Shown here piece by piece: positions 34,530 to 44,018 of a stretch of 59,472 bases of DNA. The DNA is taken from assembly GCA_016873225.1 (NCBI GenBank), contig VGXS01000024.1, positions 1 through 59,472 of the forward strand, written 5' to 3'. The DNA is from Planctomycetota bacterium. Its GTDB lineage: Bacteria > Planctomycetota > Planctomycetia > Gemmatales > Gemmataceae. The translations under genes and the position numbers were made by a program. Under the pieces are notes generated by a model, which searched no databases, had not been told where the DNA came from, and saw nothing but the letters and a program-made list of their open reading frames with translations. How positions within the stretch are numbered: position 1 is the stretch's first letter; every line of letters starts with the position of its first letter.

Positions 34530-36620
34530 ATGATCATCACGGTAGCCTTATTGCTGCTGACTCCGTGCTCCATGGAAGCGGCGGCTGAACCCATCCATTT
34601 CGAGAACGACATCCTTCCCATCCTCGGGCGACACGGATGCAACTCCTCGGGTTGCCACGGCAAGGCCGAGGGTCAGGGTGGATTCAAGCTTTCGGTCCTC
34701 GGGTCGGATCCGGAAGCCGACCTGGCGGCGATCATCAAGGAAGGCCGGGGCAGGCGCGTCGTGCCTTCGGCTCCCGATGAAAGCCTTTTGCTTCGCAAGG
34801 CCAGCGGCCGGGTGGCCCATGGCGGCGGCGTGAAACTGCAGGCCGGCGCCGAGGATTACGCGACGGTTAGGTCGTGGATCAACGCGGGCGCGCCGATGGG
34901 CTCGCCCGACGCCCCCAAGGTGGTTTCCATCAGGGTTGTTCCCGAAAGCGGGGTGATGGCGCCCGGAGCCGGGCAAACCCTCAAGGTGATGGCCCGTTTT
35001 TCCGACAACCGGGAAAAGGATGTCACCCGTCACGCCAGGTTCCAAAGCAATGCCGAGGCGGTGGCGGCGGTGGATGCCACCGGCCTCGTGCGAACCCTCG
35101 AGACTCCCGGTGAGGCCGCCGTGATGGCCGGTTACCTCGGCGAAGTGGCGGTGTTCCGGGTGATGGTTCCCCGGCCGGGCAAGGTTGCCGCCGGCGCGGT
35201 CCCGTTCCTCAACGAGATCGACCGCCTCGTGGATGCCAAGCTGGCCCGATTGAACATCGCGCCATCAGGCCTCTGTGGCGACTCCGAATTCCTCAGGCGC
35301 GTCCATATCGACCTTTGCGGCGTGCTGCCAACCCCGGCGGCTGCCCGCAAGTTCCTTGCCGACACGCGGCCCGACAAGCGAGTCAGGCTGGTGGACGAGC
35401 TGCTTCAAAGGCCCGAGCATGCCGACCTGTGGGCGATGCGGTGGGCCGACCTGCTTAGGGTGGACAGGGAGGCCCTGGGCCACCAGCAAGCCTCGCTGTA
35501 CCACGGCTGGATTCGTTCGGCCGTCGCCGGGAACATGCCCCTTGACCGATTCGCCAAGTCTATCGTGGCATCGGACGGCCCGCCGACCGAGGTGGGTCCG
35601 GCCAACTTCCTGAAAGTGCTTTCCAAGCCCGGAGACGCCGCCAGTGCCGTCTCCCAGGTGTTCCTCGGCGTGCGCATCACCTGCGCCGAGTGCCATCACC
35701 ATCCATTCGACAAGTGGCGCCAGTCCGACTACCACGGCATGGCGGCGCACTTCACGGCCTCGGCGGTATCCCATCCACGCACCCGGAAGGTTGTCCACCC
35801 GCATCCCTTGGGCGCGGAGATGCCAACCGAAAGGCCCAAGGAGGAGCCGAGGGTGCTTCTTGCCGAGTGGATGGCCACGCCAGGCAATCCATACTTCTCC
35901 CGCAATTTGGCGAACCGAATCTGGGCTTGGATGACCGGCAGGGGAATCGTCGAGCCCGTGGACGACTTCCGGGCCACCAATCCGCCGGTGAATCCCGAAC
36001 TGCTCGACTTCCTCGCCCTCAGGCTCGAAGAGAGCCGGTTCGACGCGAGGTCGCTCATCCGTCTTGTCGCCGCGTCCCGGGTTTACCAGGCGTCGGCCGC
36101 GCCGAACGAAACCAACAAGCTCGACGAACGCAACTTCTCCCGTTCCTACCTGCGCCGGCCCGAGGCCGAGGTCACCCTCGACATCATCTGCCAGGCCCTC
36201 GGCGTGGGTGAGAAATTCCAGGGATCGCCTTTGGCGGAAAGGGCCACCCAGGTGTGGGACAGCAAGGCGCGGCACGAATTCCTCAAGAAGTTCGGCAGGC
36301 CTTCCCGCGTGACGGCCTGCGAATGCGAACGAACCAAGGACCCCTCCGTGGCCCAGGTCCTGAGCCTTTTGAACTCGTCGCTGGTGCACGACAAGCTTTC
36401 CCACGACGGGGGCACCGTCGCCAGGCTCGCCGAGGCATCCGGGAACGATGCCAGGCTCGTGGAGGACCTGTACATGGTGTTCCTCTCGCGCCAGCCAACG
36501 CCCGCGGAGTCGGCCTCGGGCCGCGACTACCTTTCGGGGCGGGGCCGTTCCCGCCGGGCCGCCGCCGAGGACCTGGCATGGGCCCTCCTCAACAGCGGCG
36601 AGTTCCTCTTCAACCACTAG
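34530..36620 (+). CDS. DUF1549/DUF1553 protein with Ig-like domain and haem-type motifs
   Basis: A 696-residue secreted protein of the same architecture as the gene at 11833-14034. A signal peptide is followed by a cytochrome-c-like segment (HGCNSSGCHGKAEG), an Ig-like domain with SIRVVPESGVMAPG and DVTRHARFQSNAEAV, DUF1549 (EFLRRVHIDLCGVLPTP) with CAECHHHPFDKW, and DUF1553 (NLANRIWAWMTGRGIVEP, DDFRATNPPVNPEL, CERTKDPSVAQVL). It is first in an operon with DUF1501 (17-nt gap) and PPC (4-nt overlap) genes, the same order as the first module. A periplasmic metal- or haem-binding role is likely; the reaction is unknown. Confidence 0.9.
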   Translation: MIITVALLLLTPCSMEAAAEPIHFENDILPILGRHGCNSSGCHGKAEGQGGFKLSVLGSDPEADLAAIIKEGRGRRVVPSAPDESLLLRKASGRVAHGGGVKLQAGAEDYATVRSWINAGAPMGSPDAPKVVSIRVVPESGVMAPGAGQTLKVMARFSDNREKDVTRHARFQSNAEAVAAVDATGLVRTLETPGEAAVMAGYLGEVAVFRVMVPRPGKVAAGAVPFLNEIDRLVDAKLARLNIAPSGLCGDSEFLRRVHIDLCGVLPTPAAARKFLADTRPDKRVRLVDELLQRPEHADLWAMRWADLLRVDREALGHQQASLYHGWIRSAVAGNMPLDRFAKSIVASDGPPTEVGPANFLKVLSKPGDAASAVSQVFLGVRITCAECHHHPFDKWRQSDYHGMAAHFTASAVSHPRTRKVVHPHPLGAEMPTERPKEEPRVLLAEWMATPGNPYFSRNLANRIWAWMTGRGIVEPVDDFRATNPPVNPELLDFLALRLEESRFDARSLIRLVAASRVYQASAAPNETNKLDERNFSRSYLRRPEAEVTLDIICQALGVGEKFQGSPLAERATQVWDSKARHEFLKKFGRPSRVTACECERTKDPSVAQVLSLLNSSLVHDKLSHDGGTVARLAEASGNDARLVEDLYMVFLSRQPTPAESASGRDYLSGRGRSRRAAAEDLAWALLNSGEFLFNH

Positions 36621-36637
36621 ATTCGGGAGGCAAGGCG

Positions 36638-37954
36638 ATGCGCCGGTTTTGCGACGGATTGAATCGACGCGACGGACTTCGCGCCGGCGTGGCGGGCTTG
36701 TTCGGCTCGGCCATCGGCCTGCCCGGGGTACTTCGGGCCGCGGACCAGTCGAGATCGAAACGCGATGTCTCGCTCATCTTCGTGTTTTTGCACGGGGGCC
36801 AGAGCCAACTCGACACCTTCGACCTCAAGCCGGACGCGCCAGCGGAGTTCCGCGGCGAGTTCAAGCCCATGTCGACGCGCGTGCCCGGACTGCAGATCTG
36901 CGAACGGCTTCCCAAAATGGCCGGTTGCGCCGACCGATACTCGCTCATCAGGTCGTTCCGGCACCACAACTCCGACCATGGGCCCGCCGACCACTACATG
37001 CTGACGGGCTATTTTCCCGCGGCGGGGTTCAATCCGTCGCTCAGCCCGAACAACACCCGGCCAAGCGCCGGTGCCGTTGTCTCGCGGATGCTTGGCGGCG
37101 CCGGCGCGGTTCCCGCATATGTGGCCCTCCCGAAGATGCATCCCAGCGGCGGTTCAGCCTTTTTGGGGGCCAACCATGCCCCCTTTGTCATCGAGGCCGA
37201 TCCCAGCGCGCCCAACTTCAATGTTCCCGACCTGCTTCCCCCGGTGGCGGTTTCGGGCGACCGGCTTGGCGACAGGCGCCGACTGCTGGAAACGATCGAC
37301 AATTTCCAAAGGAACGGCGAGGCCGCGGCCAACGCCCACGCCGGCGCCGCGGGGGCCTTCAGGCAACGCGCCTTCGGCCTCATGACTTCCCCCAAGGCCA
37401 AGGCCGCCTTCGACATCCACTCGGAGCCTGCCAAGGTTCGGGATGAATATGGCCGCAACACCCTCGGGCAGTCGTGCCTGATGGCGCGCAGGCTTGTGGA
37501 GGCCGGGGTCCGCTGCGTGACCATCGATCACAGCAACTGGGACACGCACGACGAGAACTTCAAGGTGCTGCGGGAGACGCTCCTGCCCGCCTTCGACTCG
37601 GCCATGAGCGCGCTGTTCAAGGACCTTGCCGATCGCGGACTTCTCGATTCCACCATTGTCGTGGCTTCAGGCGAGTTCGGGCGCACGCCCCGCATCAACA
37701 AGAACGCCGGCCGCGACCATTGGGGACCCGCGTTCACGGTCCTTTTGGGGGGTGGCGGAATCAAGGGTGGCGTCGTCGTCGGCAAGACCAACGAGAGGGC
37801 CGAAAGGCCGGTGTCCGACCCCGTCGGGCCGGAGGACCTCTACGCCACGATGTTCTCCCTGATGGGCATCGATCCCAAGGCCGAGGTGCACATGCCCGAC
37901 GGCCGTCCCGCGGCGATCGTCAACAACGGCAAGGTGATCTCGGAACTCACATGA
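36638..37954 (+). CDS. DUF1501 family protein
   Basis: A 438-residue DUF1501 protein. The start ATG 36638 has GGGAGG 7 nt upstream, and the open frame further upstream is not coding. A short N-terminal leader (LNRRDGLRAGVAGLFGSAIG) resembles a Tat signal. The core contains FVFLHGGQSQLDTFDLKPDAP, RSFRHHNSDHGPADHYMLTGYF, HSNWDTHDENFKVL, VVASGEFGRTPRINKNAGRDHWGP and MFSLMGIDPKAEVHMPDGR. It lies between the DUF1549/1553 and PPC genes and overlaps the latter by 4 nt, so the three products are probably made in step. Confidence 0.9.
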   Translation: MRRFCDGLNRRDGLRAGVAGLFGSAIGLPGVLRAADQSRSKRDVSLIFVFLHGGQSQLDTFDLKPDAPAEFRGEFKPMSTRVPGLQICERLPKMAGCADRYSLIRSFRHHNSDHGPADHYMLTGYFPAAGFNPSLSPNNTRPSAGAVVSRMLGGAGAVPAYVALPKMHPSGGSAFLGANHAPFVIEADPSAPNFNVPDLLPPVAVSGDRLGDRRRLLETIDNFQRNGEAAANAHAGAAGAFRQRAFGLMTSPKAKAAFDIHSEPAKVRDEYGRNTLGQSCLMARRLVEAGVRCVTIDHSNWDTHDENFKVLRETLLPAFDSAMSALFKDLADRGLLDSTIVVASGEFGRTPRINKNAGRDHWGPAFTVLLGGGGIKGGVVVGKTNERAERPVSDPVGPEDLYATMFSLMGIDPKAEVHMPDGRPAAIVNNGKVISELT

Positions 37955-40128
37955 GCCAGAAGGAACCAACAAGGCTTTGGCTGGCCGCCGCGGTGATGCT
38001 GGCGGCCCCCGGCCTTGTTTTCGCCAATCCTCCCGTGGCCAGCTACATCTTTCCCGCCGGGGCCCGGCGAGGTGATTCCGTCGAGGTCCGCGTGGGAGGG
38101 CTTTTCCTGCACGGCACCTGCGAGGCCGAGATCGGCGGACCGGGAATCACCTTGGCCGGACGCCCCGTCCCGACGGCGAAACGCTGGTTCGAGGGGCCGG
38201 TCCTGCCTTTGCCGGATTCCCAGAGACAGGAAGACTACCCCTCCGACATGCTCCTTGGAGCTCGTGTCGCTCCGGACGCCCCGACGGGCGGCCGAAGGCT
38301 GCGGCTTTCCACGGCGCAGGGGGTGGCCAGCGGCCCGGTTTTCATGGTTGGCGACCTGCCCGAGGTGGTGGAGAACGAAATCGAGGGCGACCCGATCCCC
38401 CAGACGATTCCCGTCCCGGGAACAGCGAACGGGCGCCTCTTTCCCCGGGAGGATGTCGACCTGTGGGAGTTCCGCGCCGAGGCCGGCAAGCCGCTGACGA
38501 TTTTCGCGCACGCCGCGGCTCTCAACTCACCCGTGCTGCCCAGGATTGAAATCCTCGACAAGGCCGGCCGCGTCGTCGCCGCACAGATGCCTTATCCCTG
38601 CGCTGGCACCGACGCCAGCATCCGGTTCGACGCCCCCGCCACGGGAACCTACCGCGCGAGGATTTCCGACGCCAAGATGCTGGGAAGCCAGGCGCATGTC
38701 TATCGCCTGACGGCCACCCACGAGCCATTGCCCCTTCACAGGGCTCCCGTCGGCCGCGGTCCATCCCGGGGACAGGGCGCCACCGTTCCGGCAACCCTGG
38801 CTGGAGTGATCTCGGCGCCGGGCCATTCCGACGCATGGACGGTAAACCTCGCGGCCGGCCAATCCTGCCGGGTGGAACTTGAGGCGCGGAGGTTGGGTTC
38901 TCCCCTGCGCGCCATTGTCACGATCACCGATCCGGCGGGTAAGCAGGCGGTCCGCCGTGAAGCCGGCGACAAGGATGATCCCGACCCGATCCAGTTCAAG
39001 GCGGCATCGACCGGCGCGCATGTGATCCGGGTCGCTGACAAGTTCCGGGACAGGGGCGGCGAGTCGTTCGGCTATTCGCTTTCCTTGAAGACGGACGAGG
39101 CCACCGCGGCCCCGGGTATCCGCCTGGCCGTGCCTTCCGATTCGCTGGTCGTGCCGCGGGGCGGCGCCACGAAGGTCAAGGTGTCGGCGGAACGGATTGG
39201 AGGCTTTTCGGAGGCCGTGGCGCTCGAGGTTGGCGGACTACCCCCGGGCGTGTCGTTCAAGCCGGCGACAATCGCCCGCGGCGCCGCCTCGGTGGACTTG
39301 GAAATCACGGCCTCGGCCACGGTCCCCTTGGGCGTTTGCTCGCCGGTGATTCGCGGACGCGCGGGAAACCTGGCCGCGACAGCGATGGCTCCGGCCCTGG
39401 GATGCGCCCCCGAAACCGGGGACATCCGCCTGGCGGTGGCCTTTCCCGCGCCATTCAAGATTGTCAGCGAATACGAGATGACGGGAGCGCCCCGCGGTGA
39501 AAACCACCGCAGGAAATACCGAATCGACCGCGGCGGATACGAGGGTCCCATCCATGTCGGCATGGCCGACCGCCAGGCCCGCCACCTCCAGGGGGTCACC
39601 GGGCCGGAGATCGTGGTTCCACCCGGCAAGGATTCCTTTGAATATCCGGCATTGCTCGCCCCCTGGATGGAGATGGGACGCACATGCCGGGTCTGCGTCA
39701 TGGCTTGGGCGACCGTGGCCGATCCGGTGGATGGGAAGTCCCGTGTGGTCAGCTTCGGGTCGACGGAGCAGAACCAGCAGATGATCGTCGTGGTGGGACC
39801 CGGTCGGCTCGAGCTGGAACTCGACCGCGTCACGGTTCCCGCGAAAGGCAGGCAGGTGATCCGGGTCAAGGTGAGCCGGGATTCGGCGCTCAAGGGTGAA
39901 GCTGAAATCGAGGCCATCGTTCCGGCGCATTTCCGCGGTGTCGCCGTCGCCAAGGTGACCGTTCCCGAAGGTGCCGGATCCGTCGATTTTCCGATCGAAT
40001 TCGCCGCCGGTTCCGGTCCTTTCAACGCCCCGATCACGATCATGGCGCGGGTCAACCGCAAGGATGGCCCGGTCGTGGCCGAGGCCACCGTGCTTCCCGT
40101 CGGCCGGATCCCCGCCCCGGCCGATTGA
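37951..40128 (+). CDS. Large secreted PPC/Ig-like-domain protein
   Basis: A 725-residue protein. Start ATG 37951 overlaps the DUF1501 stop as ATGA, and a signal peptide (WLAAAVMLAAPGLVFA) follows. The N-terminal half has an Ig-like segment (YIFPAGARRGDSVEVRVGG) and a PPC-type domain (EDVDLWEFRAEAGKPLTIFAHA, TGTYRARISDAK). The second half has a further PPC-like segment (GHSDAWTVNLAAGQSCRVELEA) and two Ig-like segments (VSAERIGGFSEAVALEVGG; LELDRVTVPAKGRQVIRVKV). It is the long counterpart of the 255-residue PPC gene in the first module. It is probably an extracellular or periplasmic binding partner. Confidence 0.8.
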   Translation: MSQKEPTRLWLAAAVMLAAPGLVFANPPVASYIFPAGARRGDSVEVRVGGLFLHGTCEAEIGGPGITLAGRPVPTAKRWFEGPVLPLPDSQRQEDYPSDMLLGARVAPDAPTGGRRLRLSTAQGVASGPVFMVGDLPEVVENEIEGDPIPQTIPVPGTANGRLFPREDVDLWEFRAEAGKPLTIFAHAAALNSPVLPRIEILDKAGRVVAAQMPYPCAGTDASIRFDAPATGTYRARISDAKMLGSQAHVYRLTATHEPLPLHRAPVGRGPSRGQGATVPATLAGVISAPGHSDAWTVNLAAGQSCRVELEARRLGSPLRAIVTITDPAGKQAVRREAGDKDDPDPIQFKAASTGAHVIRVADKFRDRGGESFGYSLSLKTDEATAAPGIRLAVPSDSLVVPRGGATKVKVSAERIGGFSEAVALEVGGLPPGVSFKPATIARGAASVDLEITASATVPLGVCSPVIRGRAGNLAATAMAPALGCAPETGDIRLAVAFPAPFKIVSEYEMTGAPRGENHRRKYRIDRGGYEGPIHVGMADRQARHLQGVTGPEIVVPPGKDSFEYPALLAPWMEMGRTCRVCVMAWATVADPVDGKSRVVSFGSTEQNQQMIVVVGPGRLELELDRVTVPAKGRQVIRVKVSRDSALKGEAEIEAIVPAHFRGVAVAKVTVPEGAGSVDFPIEFAAGSGPFNAPITIMARVNRKDGPVVAEATVLPVGRIPAPAD

Positions 40129-40211
40129 CCGCCGTCGAGGCTCCGTTATCTTGTGCTCATGGCCTTTCGCCCGCCGCGAGCGGCTCTCCCCCAGCCTGGC
40201 GGACCCAATTC

Positions 40212-41171
40212 ATGCGCGTCGCGGTGACCGACCACACATTCCCTGAACTTGACATCGAGAGAGCCATCCTGCGGGAGGCGGGCGTGGAACTGGTCTCGGG
40301 CCAGTGCCGCACCGAGGAGGAACTTGTCCCGCTCGTGGCGGACGCCGATGCCGTCATCACCCAGTTCGCCCCCGTGAGGGCCGGCGTGATCGCGGCCATG
40401 AGGAAGGCCAGGTCGATCGTGCGCTACGGCATCGGGGTCGACAATGTCGACCTCGACGCCGCCCGTGGGCGTGGCATCCCGGTCTGCAATGTCCCCGATT
40501 ACTGCATCGCCGAGGTTGCCGATCACACGCTGTCGTTCATCCTCGCGCTGACGCGCCAGGTTGTCGTTCATTCCAACAGGGTCCACCAGGCGGCCTGGGG
40601 CCTTGGCACCCCGTTGGCATCGCTCAAGGCCCTGTCGGACATGACGGTGGGAGTGATCGGTTTCGGCAGGATCGGCCGCGCCGTCGTGAGGCGGCTGACA
40701 GCGTTCGGAGGCAGGGTGCTGGTGCACGATCCCGTCGCCGACGCGGCTGATGTCGTCGCCGCCGGGGCGGTTCCCGCCGATTCGGGCCAGGTGTTCGCTG
40801 ATTCCGATTGCGTCACGCTTCATTGCCCCTCGACCGCGCAAACCCGCGGCATGGTGAACCGCCAAGCCATCGCCGCCATGAGGGACGGGGCCTTGCTGGT
40901 GAACCTGTCCCGCGGTGATTTGGTGGATCCGGCGGCGCTGGTCGAGGCGCTCGATTCGGGAAAGCTCTCCGGCGCCGCGTTGGATGTCTTTTCTCCCGAG
41001 CCGATACCAGCGGGCCATCCGATCCTCAAGCGCGACAATGTCATCCTCGCGCCCCACATCGCCAGCGCCAGCGTTCCCGCCGTTGGCCGTCTGCGCCGCG
41101 CCGCGGCATCGCTGGCCCTGGCGTCCCTTCGGGGTGAAGCGCTCGGATCCGTGGTCAACGGGGTGCGCTAG
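40212..41171 (+). CDS. D-2-hydroxyacid dehydrogenase (phosphoglycerate-dehydrogenase-like)
   Basis: A 319-residue enzyme of the D-isomer 2-hydroxyacid dehydrogenase family. The Rossmann motif is GFGRIG, the catalytic Arg lies in NLSRGDLVD, the Glu in FSPEPIPAGHP, and the His in LAPHIASAS. A substrate-side motif IGVDNVDLDAARGRG is also typical. The start ATG 40212 is chosen because upstream sequence reads as non-coding. It is the first gene of the large catabolic run; it likely reduces or oxidises a 2-keto or 2-hydroxy acid formed by that pathway rather than acting in serine synthesis, since the C-terminal ACT domain is absent. Confidence 0.85.
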   Translation: MRVAVTDHTFPELDIERAILREAGVELVSGQCRTEEELVPLVADADAVITQFAPVRAGVIAAMRKARSIVRYGIGVDNVDLDAARGRGIPVCNVPDYCIAEVADHTLSFILALTRQVVVHSNRVHQAAWGLGTPLASLKALSDMTVGVIGFGRIGRAVVRRLTAFGGRVLVHDPVADAADVVAAGAVPADSGQVFADSDCVTLHCPSTAQTRGMVNRQAIAAMRDGALLVNLSRGDLVDPAALVEALDSGKLSGAALDVFSPEPIPAGHPILKRDNVILAPHIASASVPAVGRLRRAAASLALASLRGEALGSVVNGVR

Positions 41172-41202
41172 CCGGCCCCATCTGGAAAGGCGGAGGCATT
41201 CG

Positions 41203-42270
41203 ATGAGTGAAGCCCATGGCCCGGCGCGCGTGAGCCCCCAAAGGCTCGAGGCCTTCGTGCGGGCGGCCTTGGAAGCCGTCGGCATGGGCGCGAGTGATGC
41301 CGCCACCACGGCCGAGGCCTTGGCGCTCGCCGACTCCATGGGAGTCCATACCCATGGCACGAAATTGCTGGCGGGATACCTGCGGAGGCTCAAGGGCGGC
41401 GGCTACAAGGCTTCGGGCGCCCCGAGGGTGTCGCGGCAGGGCCCCGCGTGGGCCTTGATGGACGGTGATTCAGCCCTGGGCCAGGTCGGCGGGGCGATGG
41501 CGATGGGCCTGGCCATCAGCAAGGCCCGTTCCGTCGGGGTCGCGTATGTGGGCCTGAGGAACACCGCCCACATCGGCGCCGCGGGTTACTACGCCTGGAT
41601 GGCGGCGAGGGAGGGCCTATTCGGACTCGTGGTGGGAAACGACATCCCCAGCGTCGCCGCGCCCGGTTCCACGGGCCCGGTGTTGGGAAGCAATCCTTTG
41701 GCTTGGGCCGCTCCCGTTCCCGGCGGCGACCCGATCCTTCTCGACATGGCCACGGCCGCGGTGGCCGGCGGCAAGGTTTATGCCGCCTGGCAGCGCGGTG
41801 AACCCATCCCGCCCACCTGGCTCATCGGCCCCGACGGCAATCCGACAACCGACGGGAACCTGTACCCCCATTCGGCGGCCTTGGCCCCGATGGCCGGGCA
41901 CAAGGGATACGGCCTGGGTCTTCTCGCCGAATGGCTTTCCGGCGTGATTCCCGGGGGCGCGATCACCTGGCAGGTCGGCAGTTGGATGTTCGATCCGACC
42001 GACAAGCCATCGGCCCACAACGCCGGATTCATCGCCATGGATATCGCCTCCATCGCGGATCCGGAGGAGTATCGCCGGGGCGCGCGGAGGCTGGTTGAGG
42101 AGATCCGCGCGGCGAAGTCGGCCCCCGGGGTCGGCCGGGTCATGCTTCCGGGGGAAAGGGAATGGGATGCCCGCCGCGAGGCGATGGCCGGCGGCATCCC
42201 CCTGCCCTCCGATGTGGTCGCCAAGCTTGCCGAAGCCTCGGGAATGACGGGGGTTCCGTTTCCCGGTTGA
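41203..42270 (+). CDS. Malate/L-lactate dehydrogenase-family (Ldh2-type) oxidoreductase
   Basis: A 355-residue member of the Ldh2/YlbC family, NAD(P)H-dependent enzymes with a novel fold acting on 2-oxo or 2-hydroxy acids such as ureidoglycolate, diketogulonate or delta-piperideine-carboxylate. Diagnostic stretches are SMGVHTHGTKLLAGY (substrate His), VGLRNTAHIGAAGYYAWMA, GSNPLAWAAPVP and PMAGHKGYGLGLLAEWLSG. GGAGG stands 6 nt before ATG 41203. It follows the hydroxyacid dehydrogenase by 31 bp in the same operon, giving two redox enzymes for one pathway. The substrate cannot be read. Confidence 0.85.
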   Translation: MSEAHGPARVSPQRLEAFVRAALEAVGMGASDAATTAEALALADSMGVHTHGTKLLAGYLRRLKGGGYKASGAPRVSRQGPAWALMDGDSALGQVGGAMAMGLAISKARSVGVAYVGLRNTAHIGAAGYYAWMAAREGLFGLVVGNDIPSVAAPGSTGPVLGSNPLAWAAPVPGGDPILLDMATAAVAGGKVYAAWQRGEPIPPTWLIGPDGNPTTDGNLYPHSAALAPMAGHKGYGLGLLAEWLSGVIPGGAITWQVGSWMFDPTDKPSAHNAGFIAMDIASIADPEEYRRGARRLVEEIRAAKSAPGVGRVMLPGEREWDARREAMAGGIPLPSDVVAKLAEASGMTGVPFPG

Positions 42271-42296
42271 AGTTCCGCGGACAGGAGTAAGTTGCC

Positions 42297-44009
42297 ATGG
42301 GTCCAGCCGCCCGGATGTCGGGATGGTGTATGTTCGCGATGGCGCTGTCCGGGGTTTGCGCGCGGGCGCAGGTGCCGGCGGATGCGGTGCGCGACCTGTC
42401 GCTGTTGGTCTCGCGCGACCGCCCGTGCGTCTGGCCTTCGGGAATGACGCCGTTCGCCGTGGTCCCCACGGCAACATTCAACCGCGCGGGCAGGCACCGT
42501 GACATGCTGGTCATCGACGAGCACACGGGAACCCAATGGGACGCCCCGGCGCACTTTGTTCCGCCGCCCGGATCGGGCCTGCCCGGCGCCGGCCCGATGG
42601 GACTGGTCACCGGCGAGAAGGTTCCGGCCTGGCAATTCTGCGGGGAGGCCTGCGTCGTGGATGTCTCCTCCTACCGCGACAAGGCCGAACCGGGCAAAAG
42701 CTACCTCATCGGCAAGGAACCGCTCTTGGCTTGGGAATCGGCGAACAGGAAATTGGGCCCGGGCGATGTCGTCCTTTTCAGGAGCGGCTACACCGACGCC
42801 TACTACAAGCCGTTCCCCTTGGGCGACAGGTTCGTCACCGCCGCCTTGCGCAAGCAGGCGCCGGGTTGGCCCGCTCCCACTCCCGAGGTGATGGAGTTCC
42901 TTGGCGAAAGGGGCGTCATGACCCTCGGCCTCGACGGGGCCAGCATGGGGCCGTTGCCCGACCTCGCGGTGGCCACGCACCAGGCGGGTGGCAAGCGCGG
43001 GATGATTTGGGTGGAATGCGCCACCAACCTGGGCGGCTTGCCTCCCACCGGAGCGTTCTTCGCCCTGCTGGCGGCCAAGCATGCCGGCGGATCGGGCGGA
43101 GAATGCCGGTGTGTCGCCATCACCGACAAGCAGATCGCGACCGAACTGGTGGCCAGGTCGAGGGCGAAAACCGTCGTCGACCTCTCGGTGACCCTCCATG
43201 AGGATTACCCCGTGGTGTGGCCCGGAAGGGGTCCCGGCGAGGAGGGGGGCCGCTATGTGGGCAAGGTGCTCAACGCCTTCTCACCCACGCGCGGGCCGTT
43301 CTTCGCGCTGGCCCACATGTTCGACAGCCATGCGGGAACGCACCTTGTCATGCCAAGCTTCACGCTTCCCGACTCCGTGGACCGCGGCACGACGGCCCAG
43401 GTCCCCATCTCCGGATGGCGTGGGGAGTTCGAGAAACAATGGGGCAAGCTGCCCGAGGCCGTCGAGTTCACGGAAAAGGCCCCCCTGGAAAGGCTGATGG
43501 GTCGGGCCCATGTGGTGGATGTGCGTCCGCTGCGCGGGAAGGCGAAGGCCGGGCCGGGCCTTCCCGCCGGGCCGGTGATCAGCCGGGAGTTCCTCGAGGA
43601 GCATGCCAGGTCGAAGCCTTTCAAGGCCGGCGAGGTCGTGGTGTTCCGCTCGGGATTCTCCGACGAGTTCTTCCGACCGTTGCCGGCCGCTCCCGACAAG
43701 GACGCGCTGTTCGTGAAGCCCCTCGAGGGCGAGTCGGAGGGATGGCCGGCGCCATCGGCGGAAGCCGTCGCCTTCCTGGCCGGGGCCGGAGTCCGCTGCC
43801 TTGGCACCGACGGCCCCACGCTCGGCGGAGTCGATGCCAAGTCCTCCCAGTTCACCGATTGGATAGCGGCATCGAAGGGGATGCTTGTCGTGGAATTCCT
43901 GACCAACCTCGGCTCCATCGATGGCAAGGACGCCTTCTTCATCTTCGCCCCGGTCAAGATCGAGGGAACCCGCGGCGGATACGGCAGGGCGCTGGCGCTG
44001 GTCAAGTGA
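42297..44009 (+). CDS. Exported double-domain cyclase/kynurenine-formamidase-fold hydrolase
   Basis: A 570-residue protein made of two cyclase-family domains, each about 270 residues. Its N-terminus is hydrophobic (CMFAMALSGVCARAQ). Domain 1 carries the metal motif HTGTQWDAPAH (residues 76-86), with Gln where the canonical HxGTHxDxPxH has its second His. Domain 2 carries HAGTHLVMPSF (345-355), which keeps that His but lacks the Asp and the last His. Canonical single-domain members hydrolyse cyclic amides, lactones or isatin with divalent metals. The sequence suggests one competent and one degraded or structural domain. It lies between the Ldh2-type gene and the FGGY kinase gene. Confidence 0.8.
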   Translation: MGPAARMSGWCMFAMALSGVCARAQVPADAVRDLSLLVSRDRPCVWPSGMTPFAVVPTATFNRAGRHRDMLVIDEHTGTQWDAPAHFVPPPGSGLPGAGPMGLVTGEKVPAWQFCGEACVVDVSSYRDKAEPGKSYLIGKEPLLAWESANRKLGPGDVVLFRSGYTDAYYKPFPLGDRFVTAALRKQAPGWPAPTPEVMEFLGERGVMTLGLDGASMGPLPDLAVATHQAGGKRGMIWVECATNLGGLPPTGAFFALLAAKHAGGSGGECRCVAITDKQIATELVARSRAKTVVDLSVTLHEDYPVVWPGRGPGEEGGRYVGKVLNAFSPTRGPFFALAHMFDSHAGTHLVMPSFTLPDSVDRGTTAQVPISGWRGEFEKQWGKLPEAVEFTEKAPLERLMGRAHVVDVRPLRGKAKAGPGLPAGPVISREFLEEHARSKPFKAGEVVVFRSGFSDEFFRPLPAAPDKDALFVKPLEGESEGWPAPSAEAVAFLAGAGVRCLGTDGPTLGGVDAKSSQFTDWIAASKGMLVVEFLTNLGSIDGKDAFFIFAPVKIEGTRGGYGRALALVK

Positions 44010-44018
44010 GCTGATCTC

